A stretch of DNA of 64,000 nt from positions 372,001 to 436,000 of the forward strand of contig JANOSH010000047.1 of assembly GCA_031415695.1 (NCBI GenBank), read 5' to 3'. Within the stretch, counting starts at the first letter, position 1. Every line of letters starts with the position of its first letter. This stretch comes from JANOSH01 sp031415695 (GTDB lineage Bacteria; Actinomycetota; Acidimicrobiia; Acidimicrobiales; Ilumatobacteraceae). The translations under genes and the position numbers were made by a program. Positions 15,905-24,546 of the stretch are shown in pieces. A model generated the notes under the pieces. It was not told where the DNA came from. It worked only from the letters and a program-made list of their open reading frames with translations, and searched no databases.

Positions 15905-16960
15905 GTGACTACCAGGCTGTCTCCGCTCGACCCAGCCCATCGTTCATTGGGGGCCAAGATGGTTCCGTTCGGTGGCTGGGAAATGCCGCTGTCGTACGAA
16001 CGTGGCACGTTAGCTGAGCACTTGGCTTGTCGAAACGACGCAGTCATGTTCGATGTGTCGCACCTCGGCACCGTGCGGGTCGCTGGATCTGAGGCCTTCG
16101 AACGGCTTCAGGCAACACTGACCAACGATCTCGCAAAGATCGCACCGGGTCGCGCCCAGTACACCCACCTGCTCGATCCCGATGATGGGAGCGTTGTCGA
16201 CGACATCATTGTGTGGTGGCTCAACGATACGGTCTTCGATGTGATGCCCAATGCCTCCAATACCGAACGAGTTGTCGGTGCGCTTGGCGGTGTCGACACC
16301 ACAACAGGGCGGGCTGTCTTGGCAGTCCAGGGCCCAGCGGCCCGTTCACGCCTCGGGGCCGTCTGGCCCGAGGCAGCATCGGTGGCCCGGTTCCGCGTCG
16401 AGGTGTGCGACTGGAATGGCACACCATGCACCGTCGCTGGCACCGGATACACGGGCGAGGACGGCGTCGAGATCGCCGTACCGTCAACGATTGCTCATGC
16501 TGTCTGGAGTGCGTTGCTCGCTGCGGGGATACAGCCAGCCGGTCTGGGAGCGCGAGACACGTTGCGGCTGGAGGCCGCGCTCCCTCTCCACGGACACGAA
16601 CTCGGCGTCGGTATCACCCCGCTACAAGTCGGGCTCAGTTGGGTAGTTGGATGGAACAAGCCTGTATTTCGGGGGAAGGCAGCGCTCGAGGCCGAACGTT
16701 CGGCCGGCATCTCGCGCCAGCTTTACGGCCTCGCCACCGCAGGTAGGAGACCGCCACGATCGGATTGCCCAGTACTGGTTAACGGTCAGGTCGTGGGTCA
16801 CACGACGAGCGGCAACTTCTCGCCGGTTCTCGAACACGGAATCGCGCTTGCGTTCCTCGTACCAAACACCCAAGTTGGCACCGAAGTAACCGTCGACCTG
16901 CGCGGTACCGAACTCACCGGATCAGTTGTGGCCCTGCCGTTCGTACGTCGGAGCAGCTAG
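15905..16960 (+). CDS. gcvT: Glycine cleavage system T protein (aminomethyltransferase)
   Basis: 351 residues. GcvT moves the methylene group from lipoyl-H protein to tetrahydrofolate and releases ammonia. Visible family segments are PFGGWEMPLSY, MFDVSHLG, the conserved GYTGEDGVEI loop and the GLGARDTLRLEAALPLHG motif with the catalytic region. The GTG start is supported by a -10 box six bases upstream. It converges on gcvP with a four-base overlap of the 3' ends. Confidence 0.95.
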   Translation: MTTRLSPLDPAHRSLGAKMVPFGGWEMPLSYERGTLAEHLACRNDAVMFDVSHLGTVRVAGSEAFERLQATLTNDLAKIAPGRAQYTHLLDPDDGSVVDDIIVWWLNDTVFDVMPNASNTERVVGALGGVDTTTGRAVLAVQGPAARSRLGAVWPEAASVARFRVEVCDWNGTPCTVAGTGYTGEDGVEIAVPSTIAHAVWSALLAAGIQPAGLGARDTLRLEAALPLHGHELGVGITPLQVGLSWVVGWNKPVFRGKAALEAERSAGISRQLYGLATAGRRPPRSDCPVLVNGQVVGHTTSGNFSPVLEHGIALAFLVPNTQVGTEVTVDLRGTELTGSVVALPFVRRSS

Positions 16961-19788
16961 GCCCCATCCTCGGCAAATGCTTCGACCGGCGGGCACGAGC
17001 ACACTAGGTTTCGGTCGCCGGCAGCGGCATCGATACGACTGACGGGCACGAAATACTTCGATTGGCGAAGCGTTGCCAAGGGATACGCCGCGTCCTCCCG
17101 GGTGTACGGATGGGTCCAGTCGTTGGCTAGCAGGTTCTCGGCCGGGTGCGGCGCGTTAGCGAGTGGGTTGTCGCTAGCGGGCCATACGCCGGCAGCGACT
17201 TGGTCGGCCTCGGCCCGGATAGCCACCATGGCAGCAACAAAGCGATCGAGTTCTGTCAGCGACTCGCTTTCGGTTGGTTCGATCATCAGGGTACCCGCAA
17301 CCGGAAAGCTCATCGTGGGCGCATGAAAGCCATAGTCCATAAGCCGCTTAGCGACATCGTCGACGGTGATACCTGTGGTCTTGGTAAGCGGCCTCAGGTC
17401 GACGATGCACTCGTGGGCGACGTCACCGTGCTCGCCGGTATAGAGCACCGGGTAGTAGGGATCGAGCCGACGGGCCAGATAGTTGGCTCCGAGAATTGCG
17501 TTGGCCGTAGCACTTCTAAGCCCGTCGGGGCCCATAAGCGCCACGTAGGCCCACGAGATGCACAGGATTCCCGCCGAACCGAACGGCGCCGACGATACTG
17601 CTCCCACTGGCGAATCGTCACGCAACGGGTGGCCTGGAAGGAAGGGCGCGAGATGCGCCTTCACAGCTACCGGGCCAACGCCAGGGCCGCCGCCGCCGTG
17701 TGGAATACAAAAGGTCTTGTGCAGATTGAGATGGCTAACGTCGGCACCGAATTGCCCGGGTTGGGCCAGGCCGACCAGAGCGTTCAGGTTGGCACCGTCG
17801 ACATACACCTGCCCTCCGTGTGCGTGGACCATCGCACAGATAGTCGAAATACCTTCCTCGAAGACGCCATGCGTTGAGGGGTATGTAACCATCACCGCTG
17901 CCAGTGAATCACTGTATTTGTCGACTTGGGTTTGCAGGTCACCAATATCGACGTTGCCGCGCTCGTCGCATGCGACGACCGCTACCTTCATGCCGGCCAT
18001 TACTGCGCTCGCAGCATTTGTCCCATGGGCCGACGATGGAATGAGACAAACGTTTCGCAACTCATCGCCGCGGCTTGCGTGATACGCCTGAATTGCTAAC
18101 AACCCTGCAAACTCTCCCTGGCTCCCAGCATTTGGTTGAAGCGACACCGCCTCGTAGCCGGTGCAGGCAATCAGCATTGCTTCGAGTTCTTTGATCATGG
18201 CCACGTATCCCTGCACCTGATCGATGGGGGCGAAGGGGTGTATCTGGGCGAATTCTGGCCATGTCACCGCAATCATTTCGGTGGTGGCATTCAATTTCAT
18301 GGTGCAGCTACCAAGTGGAATCATGGTTCGGTCGAGCGCTAGGTCCTTGTCGGCAAGCCGACGCAAGTATCGCAACATCTCGTGCTCGGAGTGGAAGCGG
18401 TGAAAGACCGGGTGTTGGAGAAACGGGTCCGTGCGAGTTAGTTCCACCGGAAGGCTCGACGCCGCCTGCGATCGGCGCTCGACCCCAAACAAGGAGCACA
18501 GGGCATCGACGGTGGCCTCGGTCGAGGTTTCGTCGAAACTGATGCCAAGGTGGTCGCGGTCGACAAGACGCAGATTCATCCCGATTTCTGCAGCAGCAGC
18601 GACGAGCGCATCGGCCTCACCGGGAACCACGATCGTCAGGGTGTCAAACCAGGTGTCGTTGGCAACGACGCGGCCACCACCGACAAGACTGTGGGCGAGG
18701 TTACTCGCGAGGCCATGCACTCGGCCCGCAATCTCACGAAGGCCATCGGGCCCGTGCCAGGTGGCATAGAGACCGGCCATGATGGCCAGTAACACTTGGG
18801 CCGTGCAGATATTGCTCGTGGCTTTTTCCCGGCGGATGTGCTGCTCGCGGGTCTGTAGTGCGAGGCGAAGCGCGGGTCGGCCTTCGCCATCAGCAGAAAC
18901 CCCGACGATGCGACCAGGTAGGGAACGGGCGAGAGAACTTCGGGCTGCCATGAACGCCGCGTGCGGACCCCCGAACCCCATGGGAACGCCGAAGCGCTGC
19001 GAACTTCCCACCACAACGTCGGCACCTGCGTCGCCGGGTGATTTCAACAGCACGAGTGCCAACAGATCGGACGTGACAGCAACCAGCCCACCCGATGTGT
19101 GCACGTCGGCAATCACCGTCGAGTAGTCACGAATACGCCCGCTACTTCCGGGATACGACAACAGCACACCGAAGCACTCGGCAACGTCGAGATCCGCGAG
19201 CGGATCACCGACACGGATGACAATGTCGATTGGTCGAGCCCGGGTTAGCAAAACAGCCAGCGTCTGGGGGTGCGTATCGGAGTCAACGAAGAGGCAGCGC
19301 CCCGCATGACTCGATGACCGTCGCATCATCGTCATCGCCTCCGCGCACGCTGTACCCTCATCCAAGAGGGAGCTATTGGCAAGGTCAAGCCCGGTCAGGT
19401 CGCACACCATGGTTTGAAAGTTGAGAAGCGCCTCTAGCCGACCTTGACTAATTTCAGGCTGATAGGGCGTGTACGCGGTGTACCACGCAGGGTTCTCAAG
19501 CACATTGCGAAGGACCACCGGGGGAGTGATGGTTCCGTAGTACCCCATTCCGATGAGCGAAGTCATTACTCGGTTGCCATCGGCGAACGTGCGCAGCCGG
19601 GCAATCACCTCGACTTCGGTTCGAGCTACCGGCAGGTCGAGCGGTTGCTCCGAGAAAATCGATGCCGGGACAACCCGCCGCATCAACGCCTCCATGTTGG
19701 TGGCGCCTACGACATTGAGCATCGCGGCCCGATCGGCGGCGGTAATTCCAATGTGGCGATCGGAGAACTGCGTGAGTGGGGGAGCCAT
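16957..19788 (-). CDS. gcvP: Glycine dehydrogenase (decarboxylating), P protein
   Basis: 943 residues, the single-chain form that fuses the two halves found separately in some bacteria. The PLP lysine lies in the HLNLHKTFCIPHGGGGPG segment of the second half; the first half is the structural repeat. It decarboxylates glycine onto the H-protein lipoyl arm. The true start is the ATG whose product begins MAPPLTQFSDRHIG; the open frame runs another 74 codons upstream, but that stretch is a glycine riboswitch, not protein. A GAAAGG lies upstream of the ATG. Confidence 0.95.
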   Translation of the reverse strand: MAPPLTQFSDRHIGITAADRAAMLNVVGATNMEALMRRVVPASIFSEQPLDLPVARTEVEVIARLRTFADGNRVMTSLIGMGYYGTITPPVVLRNVLENPAWYTAYTPYQPEISQGRLEALLNFQTMVCDLTGLDLANSSLLDEGTACAEAMTMMRRSSSHAGRCLFVDSDTHPQTLAVLLTRARPIDIVIRVGDPLADLDVAECFGVLLSYPGSSGRIRDYSTVIADVHTSGGLVAVTSDLLALVLLKSPGDAGADVVVGSSQRFGVPMGFGGPHAAFMAARSSLARSLPGRIVGVSADGEGRPALRLALQTREQHIRREKATSNICTAQVLLAIMAGLYATWHGPDGLREIAGRVHGLASNLAHSLVGGGRVVANDTWFDTLTIVVPGEADALVAAAAEIGMNLRLVDRDHLGISFDETSTEATVDALCSLFGVERRSQAASSLPVELTRTDPFLQHPVFHRFHSEHEMLRYLRRLADKDLALDRTMIPLGSCTMKLNATTEMIAVTWPEFAQIHPFAPIDQVQGYVAMIKELEAMLIACTGYEAVSLQPNAGSQGEFAGLLAIQAYHASRGDELRNVCLIPSSAHGTNAASAVMAGMKVAVVACDERGNVDIGDLQTQVDKYSDSLAAVMVTYPSTHGVFEEGISTICAMVHAHGGQVYVDGANLNALVGLAQPGQFGADVSHLNLHKTFCIPHGGGGPGVGPVAVKAHLAPFLPGHPLRDDSPVGAVSSAPFGSAGILCISWAYVALMGPDGLRSATANAILGANYLARRLDPYYPVLYTGEHGDVAHECIVDLRPLTKTTGITVDDVAKRLMDYGFHAPTMSFPVAGTLMIEPTESESLTELDRFVAAMVAIRAEADQVAAGVWPASDNPLANAPHPAENLLANDWTHPYTREDAAYPLATLRQSKYFVPVSRIDAAAGDRNLVCSCPPVEAFAEDGA

Positions 19789-19821
19789 GTACGTGCCTTT
19801 CAGAGACGTTGGTACTCGTGG

Positions 19822-19998
19822 TTCCCCCGCTGTCGTTGGACCAGAGAGCTTCACCTCGTCCTCGAGGCTTTCCCCGTGGGTGAGTGAGGAAAACCTCACT
19901 ACTTTCCAGCGTGCCTGGTTCTGTCGGTCCGTGTGCCTGAGAGTTTCCGGGGAGGTTGCTCCTTCGGCGCCGGCTACCCCGGGCTCTCCCGGCAGAAC
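19822..19998 (-). ncRNA. Tandem glycine riboswitch upstream of gcvP
   Basis: Read on the minus strand, the first aptamer shows GGGAGAGCC (19990-19982), GCCGAAGGAGCAA, and CTCTCAGGCA (19943-19934) followed by the GGACCGACAGA segment. The second shows CACCCACGGGGAAAGCC (19882-19866), GAAGCTCTCTGGT (19852-19840) and GACAGCGGGGG (19834-19824). These are the conserved glycine-binding elements in both halves of the family. A 7-bp hairpin, AGTGAGG-AAAA-CCTCACT (19883-19900), sits between them. In known cases glycine turns expression of the cleavage system on. Confidence 0.9.
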
Positions 19999-20092
19999 GT
20001 ACTTCGGCAAGCTGACTCTACTTGAAAATCATGTTGACCGTGCCGTTCGGGCCCGGTCAACATCTAGTCCGCCAGCGTTCTATCAGTCAACG

Positions 20093-20272
20093 TCACTTGG
20101 TTCGGCCAGCGGTAAGTTCGTCGGTTAGAACCTTGAAGCGGACGATGCTCTCCTCCACGACGTCGATCACCTCAGGCTCGACCGCGGCCGCTGCGATGGG
20201 TTGGTCGATCGATAGAGATATTGACAGTCGACCGCTCAGGACAGGCGTGGCCGGACCACCTGGTCCGGCCAC
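20093..20272 (-). CDS. Possible 59-residue small protein
   Basis: A GTG-initiated frame downstream of the helix-hairpin-helix gene on the same strand. The predicted peptide has a Gly/Pro-rich start, then a region ending DVVEESIVRFKVLTDELTAG, which looks like an amphipathic helix with natural composition. I do not recognise it. The start codon is inside an 11-bp perfect inverted repeat, and a purine-rich GGTAGGAA lies just upstream. The alternative is that the repeat is only the terminator of the preceding gene and the frame is chance. Confidence 0.35.
   Translation of the reverse strand: MAGPGGPATPVLSGRLSISLSIDQPIAAAAVEPEVIDVVEESIVRFKVLTDELTAGRTK
20247..20272 (-). terminator. Perfect inverted repeat after the helix-hairpin-helix gene
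   Basis: GTGGCCGGACC and GGTCCGGCCAC form an 11-bp stem with a four-base loop, 37 bases after the stop at 20310. No T tract follows. It is either a terminator for the OmpA operon or a translation-control hairpin covering the GTG of the small frame. Confidence 0.45.
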
Positions 20273-20309
20273 ACTTCCTACCTGTCCTATCCGTTCTAAC
20301 TAGCCTTGC

Positions 20310-22139
20310 TTAAGACTTGCCAGCATTCAAGGAATCTGTCAATGCCTTGAGTTCAACCCAGTTGCCATCGGCGGCAAGTCCGGCTTGTGCCGGCCAGGTC
20401 TCGGGGTCATGCATCTGGAACCGAGGGCCACCCGCCACCAGAATCTCCTTCAAACGAGCCGGGTCGGCCTGCGAAAGAGCCCGCCAGGTGCGAATTTCGG
20501 CGGCAAGGAAGAGCTCCTCGATCTTAGGACCAATACCTTCGACAACTTTCAAGTCATCAAGGCGGACCGTCGAACCAAACGCAGCCTGAGCCGCACCTGC
20601 GTCAAACACCACCTCGGCCACCCCAGAGGAACCAGCCGAGTTACCGCCAGCGTCGCCATCCGGATCGGCATCGCCACGACCCGCATTGAGCGCATCGGTG
20701 AGCACCTTGAGTTCCGCCCATTTACCATCAGCTGCGAGGCTGGCCTGATTCGGCCATGTGGTTGGATCATGCATTTGGAACCGAGGGCCACCCGCCACCA
20801 GAATCTCCTTCAAACGAGCCGGGTTGGTCCGTGAGAGCTGGCGCCACGTGCGGATGCTGGCCTTGTGGAACAACTCCTCGATCTTTGGACCGATTCCCTC
20901 TACAACTTTCAAATCATCAAGGCGGACCGTCGACCCAAACGCAGCCTGAGCCGCACCAGCGTCGAAAGCAACCTCGGCGGTGGAGGCTTCAGTCGACATG
21001 GCCGATGACTCAAGCTCAAGGATGCGAGCCTCGAGCCCGACGACCCGACCGGCGCGGCCTTCGAGGTCGGACAGTCGAGCAAGCAGTGCGGGGGAGTCGA
21101 CCTCGACGACACGCTCAACTTCCACGAGCTTTTCAACTTCGACCACACGTTCGACTTCAACGATGCGCTCAACTTCGACGATGGTCTCGACCGGACGATC
21201 AACAATCCGCTCAACCTCAACGACACGCTCAACTTCCACGAGCTTTTCGACCTCGACGATCCGCTCAACCTCAATGACGCGGTCGACTGGCTTTTCGACA
21301 ATCTTCTCGATCTCGACAATGGTCTCAATGGTCTTTGATGGCGCTGCTTCGAGCTCGCGCACTCGATTACGCAGGCCTCCGAGTTCGTTGACCTGACCTT
21401 CAAGACCCTTGATTCGGGCCTGAAAGCCAGCGATCTTGCCAGCCTCGGACTCGAGTTCACGAATGCGCGTGACGTATGTACTGCTAGCTTCGCCGGACTC
21501 GGACTCAAGACTTTGGATGCGGGTCAGCAAACGAGGGGAGTCGACTTCGACAATCCGCTCAACCTCAACCACACGCTCGACTTCGACAATCCGCTCAACC
21601 TCAACCACACGCTCGATTTCGACAATCTTCTCGACCGGACGATCGACAATCCGCTCGACCTCAACAATCTTCTCAACCGGACGATCAACAATCCGCTCGA
21701 CTTCAACAATCTTTTCGATCGTCGGCGGGGGAGAGGACTCGAACGCCACGATGCGCGACCGAAGACCGGCGACCTGAGATGCCTCGGCCTCGAGACCTTT
21801 TAGTCGGGCGAGGAGTGCCGGGGACTCAACCTCGACAATCTTCTCGACAATCTTCTCGACAGGACGATCAACGATCTTGGCCGGAATGGCTTCAAGCTCG
21901 GCGACTCGCTTGCGAAGACCCTCGATCTGGGTCATGTCCTTGGCACGAAGCCCAGCAAGCTCGTTGGCCCGGGCCTCGTACTTGGCTACTTCTTTGGTGT
22001 CGACGACCGTGGTAACGGTCTTCTTGCCGCGCCCAAAGCACGAGCGGATCAGGTAGCCGAGGATGGCACCCAATGCCCCGGCAAGCAGCCACCAGCCCCA
22101 TGCTTTTCCGAACGTGTACGACCATGATGCTAATAACAT
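20310..22139 (-). CDS. Membrane-anchored coiled-coil protein with two helix-hairpin-helix domains
   Basis: 609 residues. One membrane helix at about 10-33 is followed by a long rod (about 45-390) built of coiled-coil segments and hexapeptide-like runs of alternating Val/Ile and Glu (IVEVER, VVEVEK, with VDRPVEK inserts). Two near-identical domains of about 100 residues end the protein, each with LDDLKVVEGIGPKIEELF, a helix-hairpin-helix motif, and an MHDP-TWP-QA-LAADG tail. The ATG is chosen for its AAGGGGAG site; an upstream start would overlap ompA. It may be a cytoplasm-facing DNA- or nucleic acid-binding tether; this is inference. Confidence 0.8.
   Translation of the reverse strand: MLLASWSYTFGKAWGWWLLAGALGAILGYLIRSCFGRGKKTVTTVVDTKEVAKYEARANELAGLRAKDMTQIEGLRKRVAELEAIPAKIVDRPVEKIVEKIVEVESPALLARLKGLEAEASQVAGLRSRIVAFESSPPPTIEKIVEVERIVDRPVEKIVEVERIVDRPVEKIVEIERVVEVERIVEVERVVEVERIVEVDSPRLLTRIQSLESESGEASSTYVTRIRELESEAGKIAGFQARIKGLEGQVNELGGLRNRVRELEAAPSKTIETIVEIEKIVEKPVDRVIEVERIVEVEKLVEVERVVEVERIVDRPVETIVEVERIVEVERVVEVEKLVEVERVVEVDSPALLARLSDLEGRAGRVVGLEARILELESSAMSTEASTAEVAFDAGAAQAAFGSTVRLDDLKVVEGIGPKIEELFHKASIRTWRQLSRTNPARLKEILVAGGPRFQMHDPTTWPNQASLAADGKWAELKVLTDALNAGRGDADPDGDAGGNSAGSSGVAEVVFDAGAAQAAFGSTVRLDDLKVVEGIGPKIEELFLAAEIRTWRALSQADPARLKEILVAGGPRFQMHDPETWPAQAGLAADGNWVELKALTDSLNAGKS
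20320..20985 (-). repeat. Tandem duplication encoding the two helix-hairpin-helix domains
   Basis: The segments around 20320-20620 and 20680-20985 are highly similar at base level; long blocks such as the one coding for RLKEILVAGGPRFQMHDP are nearly identical at 20405-20460 and 20766-20821. The similarity covers the whole domain and suggests a fairly recent in-gene duplication. Confidence 0.75.
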
Positions 22140-22140
22140 T

Positions 22141-22911
22141 TCAGCTCCCCTTGTTGATCTGTTTGAACTCAATACGGCGGTTGAGGGCTAAGCCCTCGTC
22201 GGTGTTCTGGTCGACACCGGGCAATGGCTCGGTGAGGCCCTTGCCTTCAGACGTCAGATTGTCGGCCGGAACGCCATTGGCGATTAGGAACTCAACAACC
22301 GACGCGGCGCGGGCTTCGCTGAGTCGTTGGTTCGACTCGGTCGTTCCTCGCCTGTCAGTGTGGCCAACGACGACGATCTTGCAGATCGGGTTGGACTTGA
22401 GCGTGTTGGCAATAGCCGTCAATGTGTCGCGTCCCTCGGCCGTAAGCGCACCAATCGAGGTCTCGAACCGTACATTCGAAAAGGCCGGCAGCGTGCTTGG
22501 ACATGATGGCTTAGGTGCCACAGTGGTGGTTGGAGCCGGGGCTACCGTTGTTGTCACCGCCGCCTTGGTCGTTGTTATAGCAACCGTGGTGGTGGCCACC
22601 ACGGTTGTGGTGGGTGCCACGGTGGTGGTGGGCGCCAGGGCCTCGACCGCGGAGGTGTAGATCACGTTCTCGACACCGCGGCGATTCTGCATGGCAGCAA
22701 TCGCCTTGTCCTTCAAAGCCGCTGGGCCTGCCAGGTAGGCGTCCTGACCGTCAAACTTGGTGGCTTTCACCGCCGACAGGTCTCCACTGAGCCAGCCACT
22801 CGACTTCGTGAGAAGGTCCTTCTCGACTCCACCGGTCCACGAAAACGTGAACAGCAAGGGCAGAAGGAGTAACGGAATTAGCGGCCACCAGCATTTCAAA
22901 AACCTACGCAT
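22141..22911 (-). CDS. OmpA-family peptidoglycan-binding membrane protein
   Basis: 256 residues. A membrane helix at about 8-26 leads to a BON-like segment (about 35-90), a Thr-rich linker of repeated TTTV units (about 95-135), and an OmpA domain (about 145-250) with the signature VGHTDRRGTTESNQRLSEARA and LNRRIEF. This layout resembles mycobacterial ArfA/OmpATb. It would anchor the membrane to peptidoglycan. GGAGGG precedes the ATG. Its stop is one base from the coiled-coil gene, so both are one operon. Confidence 0.85.
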   Translation of the reverse strand: MRRFLKCWWPLIPLLLLPLLFTFSWTGGVEKDLLTKSSGWLSGDLSAVKATKFDGQDAYLAGPAALKDKAIAAMQNRRGVENVIYTSAVEALAPTTTVAPTTTVVATTTVAITTTKAAVTTTVAPAPTTTVAPKPSCPSTLPAFSNVRFETSIGALTAEGRDTLTAIANTLKSNPICKIVVVGHTDRRGTTESNQRLSEARAASVVEFLIANGVPADNLTSEGKGLTEPLPGVDQNTDEGLALNRRIEFKQINKGS

Positions 22912-23172
22912 GTACCCTCCGATAGAACAATGAATAACGCGAGGGAATTGCCCCCCCTCAGCAGCGATGACGCACCGGAGATGGTTTAGGTCGCGAGCGG
23001 ATTTCCGAGCAACCGGGCCATCAGACCTATATGTCGAACGCCACTATAGGCGGCTTGTCAAACGCCTCAGACAAGGGTACAGAGGACAGACACCGGCGTG
23101 AATCAACTTTACAGAACGGATATTATCGGCGTGTTTCACGGCGAGTTTCAACTCACCACAAGGAGTGATTCC
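22912..23172. other. Intergenic region, probable promoter and leader of the OmpA operon
   Basis: No gene is apparent. On the minus strand it holds a TTGACA (23061-23056), a TATAGT (23048-23043) and a TATAGG (23031-23026), none at standard spacing to each other, then a leader of about 110 bases with a G-run hairpin (GAGGG...CCCTC). An inverted repeat CTTGTC...GACAAG lies at 23054-23075. Confidence 0.4.
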
Positions 23173-23985
23173 TTACGAACGGTCACGGCTCATCTCTATG
23201 GCGATCCATCCGTCGAGACGGCGGCGACAGGTGACCCTGAGCGGTGCCATCTTCTTGACCACGTGGTCGCAGCGACTCGTCAACATGCCGGACAGCACCA
23301 GACGGCCGCCCGGAGCCAAGAGCCGTTTGAAGTCGTCTGCCATCTCCAGCAACACCGGCGCCAGAATGTTCGCCACTATGAGGTCGAACGCGCCGGAGAC
23401 ATCACGCAGCGGCTGCGACGTCGCCGTCACCCGATCCTCAACTCCGTTGCGACGAGAATTGTCGCCTGTGGTGGTCACACTGTCTGGGCCGAGGTCGATG
23501 GCTAGGCACGCCGACGCGCCGAGCTTGGCGGCCAAAACCGCCAGGATGCCTGAGCCCGTGCCAACGTCCAAAACTCGATCGCCGGGGCGCACGAGATCGC
23601 GTACAGCTCCCACGCACATCACCGTCGTTGGATGGTCGCCCAATCCAAACGTGCCGCCCGGCTCAATAGCTAGGTGCAGCGGGTTGTCATCCGGGGGACT
23701 AGCCAACCATGCCGGCCGAACGACCATTCCTCCAGCGAAATGAATTGGTCGCGCAAACGCCCGCCACTCCTCCCCCACACCGTCGTCGACGCCTTCAAAC
23801 CGCCAGGCAAACGGAAACGATGACAACGCCTGAGTCGCTGCCATCTCATCAGCGCCAAGGCTTGTCCACAATTCAATGTCATCGCCGACACAACGTTCCT
23901 CAACTGCTACCACTCCGAGACCCCACAGTCGATCGGCAGCGAGCTCCACTTCACCAGGCTCAGGCGACACCGCTATGAGTAGCAC
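23173..23985 (-). CDS. prmA: Ribosomal protein L11 methyltransferase
   Basis: 270 residues from a GTG one base after the upstream stop (TGA-C-GTG). The SAM-binding motif VLDVGTGSGILAVLAAKLGA is at about residue 140 and the post-motif VANILAP replaces the NPPF-type motif, as in PrmA, which trimethylates L11. An N-terminal alpha-beta domain for L11 recognition precedes it. A longer frame would overlap the carbonic anhydrase gene. The C-terminus is close to the family's normal end. Confidence 0.85.
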   Translation of the reverse strand: MLLIAVSPEPGEVELAADRLWGLGVVAVEERCVGDDIELWTSLGADEMAATQALSSFPFAWRFEGVDDGVGEEWRAFARPIHFAGGMVVRPAWLASPPDDNPLHLAIEPGGTFGLGDHPTTVMCVGAVRDLVRPGDRVLDVGTGSGILAVLAAKLGASACLAIDLGPDSVTTTGDNSRRNGVEDRVTATSQPLRDVSGAFDLIVANILAPVLLEMADDFKRLLAPGGRLVLSGMLTSRCDHVVKKMAPLRVTCRRRLDGWIAIEMSRDRS

Positions 23986-23986
23986 G

Positions 23987-24505
23987 TCAATCGATCCGGC
24001 GAAGAGCGCGTTTGAAATACTCTGCGCGTTGGACGTACCCAGCGGCACCCACCGCAATCATTCGCTGATCGGCGGCACCCTCGCGGATCTTGGCTGGCAC
24101 CCCCATGGCAATTGCGCCTGAGGGCACCACCACATCATTCAGGACCACACAGTTGGCTGCGACAATGGCACCGGTCTCGACAATGGCTCGGTGCAAAACG
24201 ATGGCCCCGGTGCCAACCTGGGCGTTGGATTGCACTGTGCATGCCTCCAGATGCACCAGATGACCAATCACGCAGTCGTCGCCGACCTCGGTCCCCCGTT
24301 CATCAGTCGTGTGGATAACACAGCCGTCTTGAATAGATGTCCGGGTGCCAATACGAATCGTTGCGCCGTCGCCTCGAAGCACCGCGCACGGCCACACCGA
24401 GCTCTGTGCGCCAATTACGACATCGCCAATCACCACAGCGTCGGGATGGACAAAGGCGTCCGGATGAATGTTCGGGACTCGGCTTCCAAGGGCGTAGATC
24501 GGCAT
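23987..24505 (-). CDS. Gamma-class carbonic anhydrase-like hexapeptide-repeat protein
   Basis: 172 residues of left-handed beta-helix with repeated hexapeptides (DAVVIGDVVIGAQSSVWP and onward). Metal-ligand histidines are plausible at HTTDERG, GHLVHLEAC and the following position, though the usual GHGA/LHGC spacing is altered to GHLVHLEA. It would be a trimeric gamma-carbonic anhydrase or a related acyltransferase-like protein. A TAGCTT box lies six bases before the ATG. It is coupled to prmA. Confidence 0.85.
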   Translation of the reverse strand: MPIYALGSRVPNIHPDAFVHPDAVVIGDVVIGAQSSVWPCAVLRGDGATIRIGTRTSIQDGCVIHTTDERGTEVGDDCVIGHLVHLEACTVQSNAQVGTGAIVLHRAIVETGAIVAANCVVLNDVVVPSGAIAMGVPAKIREGAADQRMIAVGAAGYVQRAEYFKRALRRID

Positions 24506-24511
24506 GGAAAG

Positions 24512-24539
24512 AAGCTATCGGGCCGCTGTGCAGTAGCCT
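24512..24539. promoter_or_regulatory. Divergent -10 boxes (TAGCTT minus, TAGCCT plus)
   Basis: TAGCTT on the minus strand (24517-24512) is six bases from the ATG of the carbonic anhydrase-like gene. TAGCCT on the plus strand (24534-24539) is seven bases from the ATG at 24547. Both suggest leaderless messages from a 41-base gap. Confidence 0.5.
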
Positions 24540-24546
24540 TTACTAC

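Noticed and set aside
19789..20010. N-terminal extension of gcvP by 74 residues
   Set aside because: The stretch carries all conserved elements of a tandem glycine riboswitch, and the protein family begins near the MAPPLTQ start.
21513..21803. Asn/Leu/Asp-repeat protein on the plus strand
   Set aside because: It is the antisense of the Val/Glu repeats in the coiled-coil gene; the repeats come from that gene's coding.
21080..21870. DNA tandem repeat or CRISPR-like array
   Set aside because: The repeated units are in frame codons for the rod of the coiled-coil protein, vary at synonymous sites and have no spacer structure.
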